Part shown: in pieces, positions 43,295 through 52,082 of the stretch
Layout: each line of letters begins with the position of its first letter
Position numbering within the stretch: position 1 is the stretch's first letter
From: Arthrobacter sp. StoSoilB22
Lineage (GTDB): Bacteria > Actinomycetota > Actinomycetes > Actinomycetales > Micrococcaceae
Direction: 5' to 3'
Assembly: GCF_019977315.1 (NCBI RefSeq)
Contig: NZ_AP024652.1
Location: 1,116,001-1,180,000 of the forward strand
Length of the DNA stretch: 64,000 bases
The notes under the pieces: model-generated
What the model was told of the DNA's origin: nothing
The model's input: the letters and a program-made list of their open reading frames with translations, nothing else
Databases searched by the model: none
Translations under genes and position numbers: made by a program

Positions 43295-45754
43295 ATGGTG
43301 ACTTCAAATCTCCAACACCAGTCAGCTGCCTCTGCCATCCATGCCCAGATCGCCGAAGAACTCGGCGTCAAGACCTGGCAGGTCAAAGCCGCTGTGGAAC
43401 TGCTCGACGCCGGATCCACCGTTCCCTTCATCGCCCGCTATCGTAAGGAAGTCACCGGGACGCTCGATGACACCCAACTCCGCGACCTTGAAGAACGCCT
43501 CAGATACCTGCGTGAGCTCGAAGAACGACGCACCTCGGTCCTGGAGGCGATTGCCGCCCAAGGCAAGCTGACCCCGGAACTGGAAGCCGCCGTCGTCGGG
43601 GCCGATACCAAGGCCCGGTTGGAGGACATTTACCTCCCCTTCAAATCCAAGCGCCGCACCAAGGCCCAGATCGCCCGCGAAGCCGGGCTGGAGCCGCTGG
43701 CCGACGTCCTGCTGGCCAACCCGCACCTGGACCCCGCAACCGAAGCCGCCAAATACATGAACGCCGAGCACTCCATTGACGACGCCGCCACGGCGCTCGC
43801 AGGGGCCCGCGCCATCCTGGTGGAGCGCGTCGGTCAGGACCCGGACCTGGCTGAGGATCTCCGCGAACGCCTGTGGAAGCAGGGACGCATGGTGTCGCGG
43901 GTCAAGAAGGGCATGGAGGCGGAGGGCCAGAAGTTCAAGGACTACTTCGAGTTCACGCAGGTGCCGTCCGGCATGCCGTCGCACCGCGTGCTCGCTTTGC
44001 TGCGCGGCGAGAAGGACGGCGTCCTTGAGCTAGATCTCGCCGAAGCAGACCCGGCCGACGACGACGCCCTGGCCGCCGCTCGCGGCCGCTACGAAAACGC
44101 TGTGGCCAAGTGCCTTGGGGTCGCCAACCAGGGACGGCCCGCCGATGCCTGGCTGACGCAGACCGCACAGCTGGCCTGGCGGGGCCGCATTCTGGATCGG
44201 CTGACCACGGACCTTCGCGGACGCATGTTCGCCGACGCCGAGGACGAAGCCGTTCGAGTTTTCGCCGCCAACCTGCGTGATGTCCTGTTGGCCGCACCTG
44301 CCGGCAACCGCGCCACGCTTGGCCTGGACCCCGGACTCCGCACCGGCGTGAAGGTGGCTGTGGTGGACGGTACCGGCAAAGTTGTCACCACGGACACCAT
44401 CTACCCGCACGCACCCGCGAAGAAGTGGGACGAAGCGTTGGCCACCCTCGGACGCCTCGCCAAGCAGCACAACGTGGAGCTGGTGGCGATCGGAAACGGA
44501 ACGGCCTCCCGCGAAACGGACAAGCTCGCCACCGAACTCATCAAGTCCCTCGAAGCTGCCGGCTCCAAGGGCATCCAGAAGCTGGTGGTGTCCGAGGCTG
44601 GAGCGTCGGTGTACTCCGCGTCCGCACTGGCCGCTTCTGAGCTTCCGGGAATGGATGTATCGCTGCGTGGCGCTGTGTCCATCGCGCGTCGCCTGCAGGA
44701 CCCCTTGGCGGAGCTGGTCAAGATCGAGCCCAAGTCCATCGGCGTAGGTCAGTACCAGCACGACGTCACTGCCGCGAAGCTCGACCGCTCACTGGATGCC
44801 GTAGTGGAGGACTGCGTGAACGCCGTGGGCGTGGACGTGAACACAGCATCGCCGGCGCTGCTTTCCCGTGTGGCCGGCGTCGGGCCGCTGCTGAGTGAGA
44901 ACATCGTGGCTTACAGGAACGAGAATGGGCCGTTTGCGAAGCGCAGCGACCTCAAGAAGGTTCCCCGCCTGGGTGCCAAGGCGTTTGAACAGTGCGCAGG
45001 CTTCCTCCGGATCACCGGGGGAGCGGAGCCACTGGATGCCTCCAGCGTGCACCCGGAAGCATATTCGGTGGCCCGGAAGATCCTGGTCGCAGCCGGTGGC
45101 GGTCCGGCCACGGCGTTGGATCCGCAGGCTTTCGTTGACGGCACGTTCGGCCTGCCCACGGTCAAGGACATCATGTCCGAACTGGAGAAGCCCGGCCGCG
45201 ACCCCCGTCCTGCGTTCAAGGCGGCGTCGTTCTCCGAGGGCATCGAGAAGATCTCCGACCTCAAACCCGGCATGATCCTGGAAGGCACAGTTACCAACGT
45301 TGCCGCTTTTGGTGCGTTCGTTGACGTCGGAGTGCACCAGGACGGGCTGGTCCACGTGTCGGCACTATCCAACAAGTTCGTCTCGGATCCGCGCGAGATC
45401 GTGAAATCCGGCCAAGTGGTACGGGTCAAAGTGTTGGAAGCCGACCCCGAACGCAAGCGCATCTCCCTGACGTTGAGGCTCGACGACGAACCCGGCACAG
45501 CCGGCGGCCGCACCTCGGGTGGGCGTGCTTCAGGCGGGCGTGCTCCGGGCAACCAGGGTGCTGCTGGTCAGCGTGGCGGCGGCCAATCGGGTCAGCCGGG
45601 TCAGCGTTCAGGTCAATCAGGCCAGGGTTCGCCGCGACAGGGGCAGGGTCAGGGCGATCGGCGCCAAGGAGGCGCGCGGCAAAGTAATCAGCAGGCGGCT
45701 CCTGCCAACACAGCCATGGCGGAAGCGCTGCGAAGGGCCGGGCTCGGCAAGTAA
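43295..45754 (+). CDS. tex: Tex-like S1 RNA-binding transcription accessory protein
   Basis: An 819-residue protein with the Tex order: N-terminal helical domain (VKAAVELLDAGSTVPFIARYRKEVTG), a YqgF/RNase-H-like domain (GLDPGLRTGVKVAVVD, about 343), helix-hairpin-helix (NTASPALLSRVAGVGPLLSENIV), and an S1 domain (GMILEGTVTNVAAFGAFVDVGVHQDGLVHVS, about 660). A Gly/Gln/Arg-rich low-complexity tail of ~75 residues is added at the end. ATG at 43295 has GAGG 9 bases upstream. Tex proteins act in RNA/transcription metabolism; the tail could aid RNA binding. Confidence 0.92.
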   Translation: MVTSNLQHQSAASAIHAQIAEELGVKTWQVKAAVELLDAGSTVPFIARYRKEVTGTLDDTQLRDLEERLRYLRELEERRTSVLEAIAAQGKLTPELEAAVVGADTKARLEDIYLPFKSKRRTKAQIAREAGLEPLADVLLANPHLDPATEAAKYMNAEHSIDDAATALAGARAILVERVGQDPDLAEDLRERLWKQGRMVSRVKKGMEAEGQKFKDYFEFTQVPSGMPSHRVLALLRGEKDGVLELDLAEADPADDDALAAARGRYENAVAKCLGVANQGRPADAWLTQTAQLAWRGRILDRLTTDLRGRMFADAEDEAVRVFAANLRDVLLAAPAGNRATLGLDPGLRTGVKVAVVDGTGKVVTTDTIYPHAPAKKWDEALATLGRLAKQHNVELVAIGNGTASRETDKLATELIKSLEAAGSKGIQKLVVSEAGASVYSASALAASELPGMDVSLRGAVSIARRLQDPLAELVKIEPKSIGVGQYQHDVTAAKLDRSLDAVVEDCVNAVGVDVNTASPALLSRVAGVGPLLSENIVAYRNENGPFAKRSDLKKVPRLGAKAFEQCAGFLRITGGAEPLDASSVHPEAYSVARKILVAAGGGPATALDPQAFVDGTFGLPTVKDIMSELEKPGRDPRPAFKAASFSEGIEKISDLKPGMILEGTVTNVAAFGAFVDVGVHQDGLVHVSALSNKFVSDPREIVKSGQVVRVKVLEADPERKRISLTLRLDDEPGTAGGRTSGGRASGGRAPGNQGAAGQRGGGQSGQPGQRSGQSGQGSPRQGQGQGDRRQGGARQSNQQAAPANTAMAEALRRAGLGK

Positions 45755-45757
45755 CCC

Positions 45758-46789
45758 CTACAAACCGGCGGTCCTGGCTTCCCACACGTCTGCATCCGAG
45801 GGCTGGAGAGCTGTGGGAAGCCAGCGCCCGATCCGCGCGAAGGCCTCTCGCCGGATTGGTTCCGGTGAGAGGAAGATGTCGTGGAGCGCGTTGGGGAGCC
45901 GGCTCACCGTTACGGTGTCGGCCAAGGACAACGAGCGGTGAGCCACGGCATCCACGTTGAGTGCGACGTCAGCCGTGAGAGCGTCGGCAGACCATTTTGG
46001 CTGGAGGTAGCTCTTGTCCGAGAGCAGCACGAGTACCGGAACGTCGATCCCCAAACCGGCCGCAACAGTGGCCTGGCCGCGGAACACGGCGTCGAGGAAT
46101 GCCGGAGTGATGGGAAAGCCCCGGTCGGGCCGCCACTGGAGGTTGTAGTCCCACTCACCGTCAAGGGTGGCTGATACGGCCCGGGTGTAGATGCCCGGAT
46201 CCACTGGGGGCAACGGTGTCAGGGGGTGGAGCCGGGCGCGCAGTCCCACCAGCGGGGCGATCGCGCGTCTACCGAGCTCGGTGGCTTGAAATTCCAGCCA
46301 CGGGCTGTTGAGGATCAGTGCAGAAGCCACGCCAGGATGACGGGCAGCCCACAGACTGAGGGTGAGCCCACCGGTGGAATGGCCCAACAGGATGAGTGGT
46401 CGGTCATGGCCAGGGACGTCGGAGCGGCCCATGGCGGTCAGCGCTGCGGCGATGTCGGCGTCATAAGCGGACAGGTTGGTGACGAAACCCGGAACCATCC
46501 CGGGACGCAGGCTGCGCCCGTAGTTGTGAAGGTCCAGGGCGTGGAAGCGCGCGCCGGTTCGGTGCCAGAACTCGGCTACGTGCTTTTGGAAGAAGTAGTC
46601 GGACCAGCCGTGGACGTACAGGACGTCGGCATCGATTCCTGCGGGGTCCGGAACGCCGTCCAAGTCCTCCGGCCACTCGGGGCCTGTGCCGAGGTACCTC
46701 ACCAGGGTGGCTTCAGCACCGCCGTCGAGTTCTAACGTTTGCTGCTCAAAGCCTTCGCCAAGAATGTCCGGGATCCACTGCTGGGTCAC
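45758..46789 (-). CDS. Alpha/beta hydrolase (serine aminopeptidase S33-like/lysophospholipase-like)
   Basis: A 343-residue hydrolase with the nucleophile elbow GHSTGG, the oxyanion-side VLYVHGWSDYFFQ, and a probable catalytic His in LPNALHDIF and Asp in VLLSDKS. GTG at 46789 overlaps the upstream stop (GTGA) and has AAGGAA about 10 bases upstream; an ATG 21 bases earlier lies inside the neighbouring gene. Monoglyceride-lipase-like proteins of this shape cut lipid esters; the substrate is unknown. Coupled to the DUF1622 membrane gene. Confidence 0.85.
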   Translation of the reverse strand: MTQQWIPDILGEGFEQQTLELDGGAEATLVRYLGTGPEWPEDLDGVPDPAGIDADVLYVHGWSDYFFQKHVAEFWHRTGARFHALDLHNYGRSLRPGMVPGFVTNLSAYDADIAAALTAMGRSDVPGHDRPLILLGHSTGGLTLSLWAARHPGVASALILNSPWLEFQATELGRRAIAPLVGLRARLHPLTPLPPVDPGIYTRAVSATLDGEWDYNLQWRPDRGFPITPAFLDAVFRGQATVAAGLGIDVPVLVLLSDKSYLQPKWSADALTADVALNVDAVAHRSLSLADTVTVSRLPNALHDIFLSPEPIRREAFARIGRWLPTALQPSDADVWEARTAGL

Positions 46790-47148
46790 GCGTCTTTTTC
46801 CTTCTGCCACGGCCAGCGGCCCGTAATTTCCAGCTCCAGCGAGAAACTGAGGAACGTCCGGATCAGCACAATGATGGCCAGCACCCCGACGCTCTCAAAA
46901 GTAGGAGTGACGGCCACGGTTCTGATGATGTCGGCGGCCACCAGGAGCTCGAGCCCCAACAGGATGGACCTGCCCAACAGTTGCCGGTAGGAGCGGTACG
47001 GGGAGAAGGGTGCCAGGCCGCGGGCCCGCTTTGGCTGGTATCCCCGGAGGGCCATGGGGATGGACACCACGGCACCTATCACCATCACCGCCACCCCGGC
47101 GACGTCCATGTACCGGCCGACTTCTTCGATGACGTGCTGGAAATCCAT
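46786..47148 (-). CDS. DUF1622 family membrane protein
   Basis: 120 residues with three hydrophobic segments and the conserved RSYRQLLGRSILLGLELLVAADIIRTV block of DUF1622. Residues near the end (TFLSFSLELEITGRWPW) are also characteristic. The family has no known function. GGGGAGGG lies before the ATG. Its stop overlaps the hydrolase start, suggesting a two-gene operon. Confidence 0.85.
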   Translation of the reverse strand: MDFQHVIEEVGRYMDVAGVAVMVIGAVVSIPMALRGYQPKRARGLAPFSPYRSYRQLLGRSILLGLELLVAADIIRTVAVTPTFESVGVLAIIVLIRTFLSFSLELEITGRWPWQKEKDA

Positions 47149-47213
47149 GGCCCTCCCCGGTTAGGTGCGTGCCCTTACCGTCTCACAGAGCGGGCGCCGC
47201 ATGCAGCAAACAA

Positions 47214-47265
47214 ACGACGGCGGCAGCCAGGTTCCGTGGATACAGAACCCGGCTGCCGCCGTCGT
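47214..47265. terminator. Long hairpin between same-strand genes
   Basis: A 15-base stem starting ACGACGGCGGCAGCC, with inner GGTTC/GAACC pairing, lies between the MSMEG_6728-like gene and the DUF1622 gene, both on the minus strand. It fits an intrinsic terminator of the upstream gene. Confidence 0.7.
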
Positions 47266-47284
47266 ATGCTGGTGAAAAGTACCG

Positions 47285-48205
47285 CTACTGCGCAGGCGCA
47301 GGCGCCGGGACCGGGAAGAAGACCCGGGGATCCTGAAGCAGTGCGGGGTAGTCGAAGTCGGTGCGCTTGATCACGTTGGTGACCTCGAAGTTGCGTGCGA
47401 AGCGGCCATCAACAGTGATGGGGCGGCCCTGAATCAGACCAACAGCGAAGATTTGGCCATCGTCAAAAGGCACAGCGAGTTCGGTCTTGCCAGGCAGGGT
47501 GTTGAAGGCCTGCTCCTGTGCCTGTCGCTTGCGTGTGGGCTTCTTTTCTTTCTGCACCACCGGGCGCTTCTTGGGTCCACCCACTTGTCGGCGGGACTTC
47601 TCCTCGGCGTACACAAACTGGTACTCGTCGGGGTCTGCCGGGGCCGCGGCACGTGCTTTGCCATGCGGCGGCATGGCTACGGTGGTGAGCTGCTCCGGGC
47701 GGAGGTCTTCAACGTTGGCGCGCAGGATCAACAGGCGATCCTCTTCCGGGTCTTCCGGGTGGAACTCGTGCTTGGGTTCCGGCCACACATACTCAAGCTT
47801 TTCCTCAGTGCCGGGAAAGAGCTGGGAGTAGTGCTTGGGATCCTTGGTGATCAGCTTGGAGCGGTGGCTGAGGTGCAGGTCCTCGTGTCCAAGCCATGGC
47901 GGCATGATGATCCTGGAAGCGTAATCCGGGTGGGCAGCCTGAGGCGCGAACTCCGTGATGTTGGTGCGGGTGTTGTCCGGGTGCCCACGCGCAATCCACT
48001 CATCAGCCATGGCCAGGCCGTACATGGTGAGCGCCGGGACGTGGCCCATCCACATGCGCACGGCGGGGTGGGACTGCCAACCGTACTCCGGGATCACCAA
48101 CGCGCGGAGAACCTGGAGGGCTTCGACGCGCTGTTTGCCGAGCCTTGAAGTGTCGAGCGCCGCGGCACTCTCACGGAAATCGGCGAAAGGGAGGAAAGTC
48201 TGCAT
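47285..48205 (-). CDS. MSMEG_6728 family protein (DenV-like N-terminus)
   Basis: A 306-residue protein. The start MQTFLPFADFRESAAALDTSRLGKQRVEALQVLRAL and later HPAVRMWMGHVPAL are the hallmark of an actinobacterial family whose N-terminus is related to pyrimidine-dimer DNA glycosylases. A Lys-rich linker (GGPKKRPVVQKEKKPTRKRQ) leads to a distinct C-terminal domain (about 225-295). ATG at 48205 is chosen by homology; AAAGG abuts it. A DNA-repair role is plausible but unproved. Divergent from the adenine deaminase gene. Confidence 0.75.
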   Translation of the reverse strand: MQTFLPFADFRESAAALDTSRLGKQRVEALQVLRALVIPEYGWQSHPAVRMWMGHVPALTMYGLAMADEWIARGHPDNTRTNITEFAPQAAHPDYASRIIMPPWLGHEDLHLSHRSKLITKDPKHYSQLFPGTEEKLEYVWPEPKHEFHPEDPEEDRLLILRANVEDLRPEQLTTVAMPPHGKARAAAPADPDEYQFVYAEEKSRRQVGGPKKRPVVQKEKKPTRKRQAQEQAFNTLPGKTELAVPFDDGQIFAVGLIQGRPITVDGRFARNFEVTNVIKRTDFDYPALLQDPRVFFPVPAPAPAQ

Positions 48206-48276
48206 CCTTTCAGTTTGAGGGTGCCGGGCTTGAGAACCAAGTTGAGTGCTCCGGGACACGTGCATGTGTTGGGGCC

Positions 48277-48291
48277 TAGAGTTGTCAGGTG
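48277..48291 (+). promoter_or_regulatory. Possible leaderless promoter of the adenine deaminase gene
   Basis: A -10-like TAGAGT at 48277-48282 ends 6 bases before the GTG at 48289, and there is no Shine-Dalgarno. That spacing would place the transcript start at or next to the start codon. No good -35 was found. Confidence 0.4.
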
Positions 48292-49320
48292 GAAACTTTT
48301 GGCGAGAAAACTACACCCACGGCGCCCCCGGTTGCCGAACTGCACCTGCACATTGAAGGGACTCTCCAGCCAGAGCTGATCTTTGCCCTAGCCGAACGAA
48401 ACGGCATTGACCTGCCGTACCAAGACATTGAGGAACTCCGGGAAAAGTACCAGTTCACTGACCTGCAATCTTTCCTGGACCTCTACTACGCCAATATGGC
48501 CGTCCTGCAGACCGAGCAGGATTTCACCGACATGACTCGTGCTTATCTGAAGCGGGCCGCCGCCGGGGGCGTGCGTCACGCGGAAATCATGATGGATCCC
48601 CAGGCACACACTTCCCGGGGTGTGGCGCTTGAAACCTGTGTCAACGGCGTAGCCAACGCCCTGGCTACCTCCGAGGAAGACTTCGGCATCTCCACCCTCC
48701 TCATCGCGGCATTCCTGCGCGACATGTCCGAGGATTCGGCGCTCGAAGTTCTGGACCAGCTCCAGGCGATGCACGCACCGATCGCAGGCATCGGCCTGGA
48801 CTCCGCAGAGGTGGGCAATCCGCCGTCGAAATTTGAGCGACTGTACCAGCGCGCCGGCGAGGCGGGCTTGCGACGGATCGCGCACGCGGGCGAGGAAGGA
48901 CCGGCGTCCTACATCACCGAGGCCTTGGATGTCCTTCACGTCGAGCGGATCGATCACGGCATCCGGTGCATGGAAGACACCGACGTAGTGCAGCGGCTCG
49001 TCGCTGAACAGGTTCCCCTCACGGTCTGCCCCCTGTCCAACGTCAGGCTTCGCGCAGTGGATAAGCTGGCCGACCATCCTTTGCCCGAAATGCTGGCGAT
49101 CGGCCTAAACGTTTCCGTGAATTCTGACGACCCCGCTTACTTTGGTGGTTACGTGGACGAGAACTTCGAGCAACTGGTGAAGGTACTGGAGTTCTCAGTT
49201 CCCGAACAAGCCACCTTGGCAGCGAACTCCATCCGCTCCTCCTTCGCCAGCGACGCCCGGAAAGCGGTGCTGCTGGACGAGGTCACGGAGTGGGTCAAGG
49301 CGTCCGTCTCGGCGGCCTAA
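48289..49320 (+). CDS. Adenine deaminase (Aah1/adenosine-deaminase-like type)
   Basis: A 343-residue zinc amidohydrolase. The metal motif is ELHLHIEGTLQPELIF (H19, H21). The blocks FLDLYYANMAVLQTEQDF, DPQAHTSRGV, GLDSAEVGNPPSKF, HAGEEGPASYI, ERIDHG and SVNSDDPAYFGGYVDENF match the adenine deaminase branch (Pseudomonas/yeast Aah1), which has HxEGTLEPE where true adenosine deaminases have HLDG. It should convert adenine to hypoxanthine. GTG start without Shine-Dalgarno. Confidence 0.85.
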   Translation: METFGEKTTPTAPPVAELHLHIEGTLQPELIFALAERNGIDLPYQDIEELREKYQFTDLQSFLDLYYANMAVLQTEQDFTDMTRAYLKRAAAGGVRHAEIMMDPQAHTSRGVALETCVNGVANALATSEEDFGISTLLIAAFLRDMSEDSALEVLDQLQAMHAPIAGIGLDSAEVGNPPSKFERLYQRAGEAGLRRIAHAGEEGPASYITEALDVLHVERIDHGIRCMEDTDVVQRLVAEQVPLTVCPLSNVRLRAVDKLADHPLPEMLAIGLNVSVNSDDPAYFGGYVDENFEQLVKVLEFSVPEQATLAANSIRSSFASDARKAVLLDEVTEWVKASVSAA

Positions 49321-49465
49321 AGCACAGCAGCCGAGACCCGCACATCACTTGCGGCGTCCGGCATGTCACACTCAGTCACGACACACGGTGTTTACCTTCC
49401 GCAGTCGCGGGAATTAACAATTCATTGGCAAACTTCTATGGAGTATCCACCGTTGAAGGAGAAGC

Positions 49466-50377
49466 ATGGGCGCGAATACCGCCGAAAACACCAACCTTCG
49501 TCTGAAGGCCGTACTGGACATCCTCGCTGAAAGCGTGTGGTCCGGTGCAACGCTGAACGCCGGCGAGGTGCTGGCCGAGGCGATCGTCCGGGTACCTTTC
49601 AATGACCACGAGGCTGAGCTTCTCAGTGGCGGCATCCCCCGCGGACACAAGACCTTGACGTCGGCTTCGGCCAAACTGGTGAAGGCCGGTTGGTTGGTCA
49701 AGGGCCGTTCCGGCTGGACCATTCCGGAAGATGGTCTGCGTGCCACGGTCGCCTTCGCGGATGCCGAGGCATTTGGTGCAGCGCTCGACGCCGGAACTCC
49801 GGTTCCTGCCGACGTCGCCGTACCGACGGCCCCGCCCGTGAAGCCACAGGCCAAGAAGGCGGCGGCGACCAAGCGGGCCGCTGCGAAGAAGCTCACTGCG
49901 CCTAAAGTGGCAGCGGCCGATGTAGCTGAGCCGAAGGTCGCTGCGGCCAAGGTCTCCGCGCCGAGGGCCAAAGCTGCAACAGCCAAGGCTTCCTCCGCGG
50001 CGGCTGAACCCGCCGCTAAGAAGTCCCCCCGTAAGGCGACGGCCAAGACGAAGGCGGCCTCCGCCGTCGAGACCCTGCCGCAGCCGGACGCTGTGGCGAT
50101 CGCGGGCGACTTCAACAAGATCCTTGGAGCACCCGAGGATTGGGCACCGCAGTACGACGAAGCCCAGATGGAGTTCAACCCCATCGTCCAGCTGTGGACG
50201 CTCACGGCTGAACTGCCTGCCGGTTTCTACACCTACAAGATCGCGCTGAACCGTTCGTGGGACGAGAATTATGGTGCGTTCGGTGCCCGGGACGGCGCCA
50301 ACCACGAGTTGAACCACGACGGCGGCCCCGTCACCATCACGTACAGCCACGCCACGCGGGACATCGTGATCGGCTAG
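49466..50377 (+). CDS. Mrr_N-like / H1-like linker / X25 carbohydrate-domain fusion
   Basis: A 303-residue, three-part protein. Residues 1-105 form a winged-helix-like domain (SGGIPRGHKTLTSASAKLVKAGWLVKGRSGWTI) resembling the N-terminal DNA-binding domain of Mrr nucleases. Residues about 117-203 are an Ala/Lys/Pro-rich tract like histone H1 tails (AAAKKLTAPKVAAADV). Residues about 205-303 resemble a pullulanase X25/CBM48-like domain (IAGDFNKILGAPEDWAPQYD...GFYTYKIALNRSWDENYG). No catalytic residues are seen. AAGGAGAA lies before the ATG. The assignment of each part is by pattern; the combined role is unknown. Confidence 0.65.
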   Translation: MGANTAENTNLRLKAVLDILAESVWSGATLNAGEVLAEAIVRVPFNDHEAELLSGGIPRGHKTLTSASAKLVKAGWLVKGRSGWTIPEDGLRATVAFADAEAFGAALDAGTPVPADVAVPTAPPVKPQAKKAAATKRAAAKKLTAPKVAAADVAEPKVAAAKVSAPRAKAATAKASSAAAEPAAKKSPRKATAKTKAASAVETLPQPDAVAIAGDFNKILGAPEDWAPQYDEAQMEFNPIVQLWTLTAELPAGFYTYKIALNRSWDENYGAFGARDGANHELNHDGGPVTITYSHATRDIVIG

Positions 50378-50394
50378 TTCGTTCGAGGCACGAA

Positions 50395-50453
50395 ACCCGC
50401 CCTTGTTCGCTCGCCTCTCCGTTCGACGGGGAGTGGGACGGACGAGGGCGGGT
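50395..50453. terminator. Hairpin between the X25 fusion and acyP genes
   Basis: A 9-base stem ACCCGCCCT / AGGGCGGGT with a long structured loop follows the X25 gene by 17 bases. It is a probable terminator. Confidence 0.6.
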
Positions 50454-50470
50454 CTGCTTAAGGTGGTTCC

Positions 50471-50755
50471 ATGACTGACGAAACCGTTCGCCTGACAGCC
50501 CGTATCACCGGCGTGGTGCAAGGGGTGGGATTCCGCTACTGGACAGCCCGGAAAGCCGAAGAGCTCCTGTTGACCGGCACAGTCCGAAACGACCACGACG
50601 GCTCAGTGCAATTAGTGGCCGAAGGGGAAATCGGGAACGTCAGCGACTTCACGGACTGGCTTCACTCGTCGCGCGTCCCGGGCCAGGTGGCGGACGTTGA
50701 CTTCCAGGTTTCCGAGGCCACCGGGGCGTTCGACGACTTCCGGATTATCGATTAG
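50471..50755 (+). CDS. acyP: Acylphosphatase
   Basis: A 94-residue protein with the catalytic Arg22 in GVVQGVGFRYW and Asn40 in GTVRNDHDGSV, the two residues of acylphosphatase chemistry. Length and fold pattern are standard. It hydrolyses carboxyl-phosphate bonds such as acetyl or carbamoyl phosphate. The spacing before the ATG holds AAGGTGG (Shine-Dalgarno). Monocistronic. Confidence 0.93.
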   Translation: MTDETVRLTARITGVVQGVGFRYWTARKAEELLLTGTVRNDHDGSVQLVAEGEIGNVSDFTDWLHSSRVPGQVADVDFQVSEATGAFDDFRIID

Positions 50756-50769
50756 CGCTTGAGCCGCTG

Positions 50770-50940
50770 CTAAGCCCCGGGCGATGCGGTGGTTATCCCT
50801 GATTCGGTGGCCGCCAGAAGTAATCCGTGATCGTAGGCGACCAAGCTGTCGGTTTGCAGTCGAATGGCTGTTGCTAGGTGAATAGCATCCGCACTTCTCA
50901 GCTGTCCCGGAAGTGCTGCCGCGCACGCAGCGAAATCGCG
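50770..50940 (-). pseudogene. Remnant of a PIN-domain (VapC-type) toxin
   Basis: The last ~50 residues of an open frame read LPGQLRSADAIHLATAIRLQTDSLVAYDHGLLLAATESG, matching the C-terminal third of VapC PIN ribonucleases (third acidic residue in SADAIHLATA and last in AYDHGLL). Upstream the frame continues to 51033, but that stretch shows no PIN sequence, and the N-terminal catalytic Asp is absent in all frames between here and the DinB gene. No VapB antitoxin is present. Best read as a decayed toxin-antitoxin locus. Confidence 0.6.
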
Positions 50941-51057
50941 GGAATGCTGCGAGTTCGCCGTCCCTCTCCGGCGATCACGCACCCTTCCCGCGACCTGGGC
51001 GGGCTGCCCGGGGCTACAGGTTGGAGCGCACAACCGCGCCCTGGGCGATCACGGTGC

Positions 51058-51573
51058 TCACCTTTTCCAGGGCCGGTCTGCATCAAGGATTTGTTCACGC
51101 AGGATCTCCGCGTGCCCGCAGTGCTGCGCCAGTTCCCGCAGCATGTGGAGGTACACCCAACGGAGGGGCAGAGGGCCACGGCGGTTTCCCAGCAGGAAAT
51201 CATCAAGGCTCAGCTTCGCAACCGCGCGCCGGGAGGCCGCGCAAGCTTCCAGATAAGCCGTCTGAATGCTGGCGATGGTGTCGTTGCTGTCCAGGATGAA
51301 CGATTCGTCTGGTGACGCCGGGATACCAATCTCTGCGCGGGACCTTCGCGTGACGGCTTCGTCGAACCACACCTTCTCCACGAAAGTAGCGTGCTTCACC
51401 AAGCCCAGCAGCGTGGTCCGCGACGGAACCAGCCGGCGTCGTGCTTGTTCTTCCGTGAGTCCATCCAAACTGGCGCTCAGAGCTCTGCGGTGCTCGTCCA
51501 AAAACGTGTCGAACTGTACCCGGCCGCTGTGGTTGATGACGTCGTCGGCGACCGTCGGCGGGAGTGCGCTCAT
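51058..51573 (-). CDS. DinB/DUF664 family protein
   Basis: A 171-residue four-helix protein: [34 protein letters not shown], then [20 protein letters not shown] and [24 protein letters not shown]. Candidate metal-binding His residues (LVKHATFVE and HCGHAEIL) match the DinB-like metalloprotein superfamily. Members include thiol-dependent transferases, and actinobacterial ones use mycothiol or bacillithiol. Start codon overlaps the upstream VOC gene stop (ATGA). Confidence 0.85.
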   Translation of the reverse strand: MSALPPTVADDVINHSGRVQFDTFLDEHRRALSASLDGLTEEQARRRLVPSRTTLLGLVKHATFVEKVWFDEAVTRRSRAEIGIPASPDESFILDSNDTIASIQTAYLEACAASRRAVAKLSLDDFLLGNRRGPLPLRWVYLHMLRELAQHCGHAEILREQILDADRPWKR

Positions 51574-52001
51574 CCGAAAACCACCGTGCCGTCGTCGTCA
51601 ATGCGCCAGCCGGGATTGTGCGCGATCTCCCAGACGATGCCGTTGGGGTCCTTGACGTGTCCGTGGAAAATACCGCCAAACGCGCCGGCCTGGGCGGGTT
51701 TCAGCACAGTGGCCCCGGCCGCGACCAATGCGTCGATGGTACTGGCGACCTCCGCCGGGCTGCCTACGTTGTGTGAGAGCGTCACACCGCTGACTCCCTG
51801 TGTAGGAGCAGTGGCACCGAGGTCCTGATCGAACTTTTCGGCGTCGAACAGGCCGAGCATCAGCCCCGGCGCGATCTGGAAGAACAAGATCTCGCCGGGA
51901 ACGTCCATGGCCGGATCCCAGCCAAGCCCTTCCTTATAGAAGGCGCGCGCGGCGTCCAGATCCTTGGTGGCGAACGTGAGGAAATGCAGTCGCTGGTCCA
52001 T
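51570..52001 (-). CDS. VOC/glyoxalase family protein
   Basis: A 143-residue vicinal-oxygen-chelate protein with paired beta-alpha-beta modules: [41 protein letters not shown], and [23 protein letters not shown]. Metal ligands would be His near the start and Glu/His in module ends. It could be a lyase, dioxygenase or resistance protein; the substrate is unknown. Translationally coupled to the DinB gene, so both may act on a thiol adduct. Confidence 0.88.
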   Translation of the reverse strand: MDQRLHFLTFATKDLDAARAFYKEGLGWDPAMDVPGEILFFQIAPGLMLGLFDAEKFDQDLGATAPTQGVSGVTLSHNVGSPAEVASTIDALVAAGATVLKPAQAGAFGGIFHGHVKDPNGIVWEIAHNPGWRIDDDGTVVFG

Positions 52002-52082
52002 GAGGGAAGCCTAGCGGGATATGGTTGCCCGACTTGGCCAGTCTTGTTGAGACCCGGTCCGCGCCGGTGGGAGGATGGAGCA

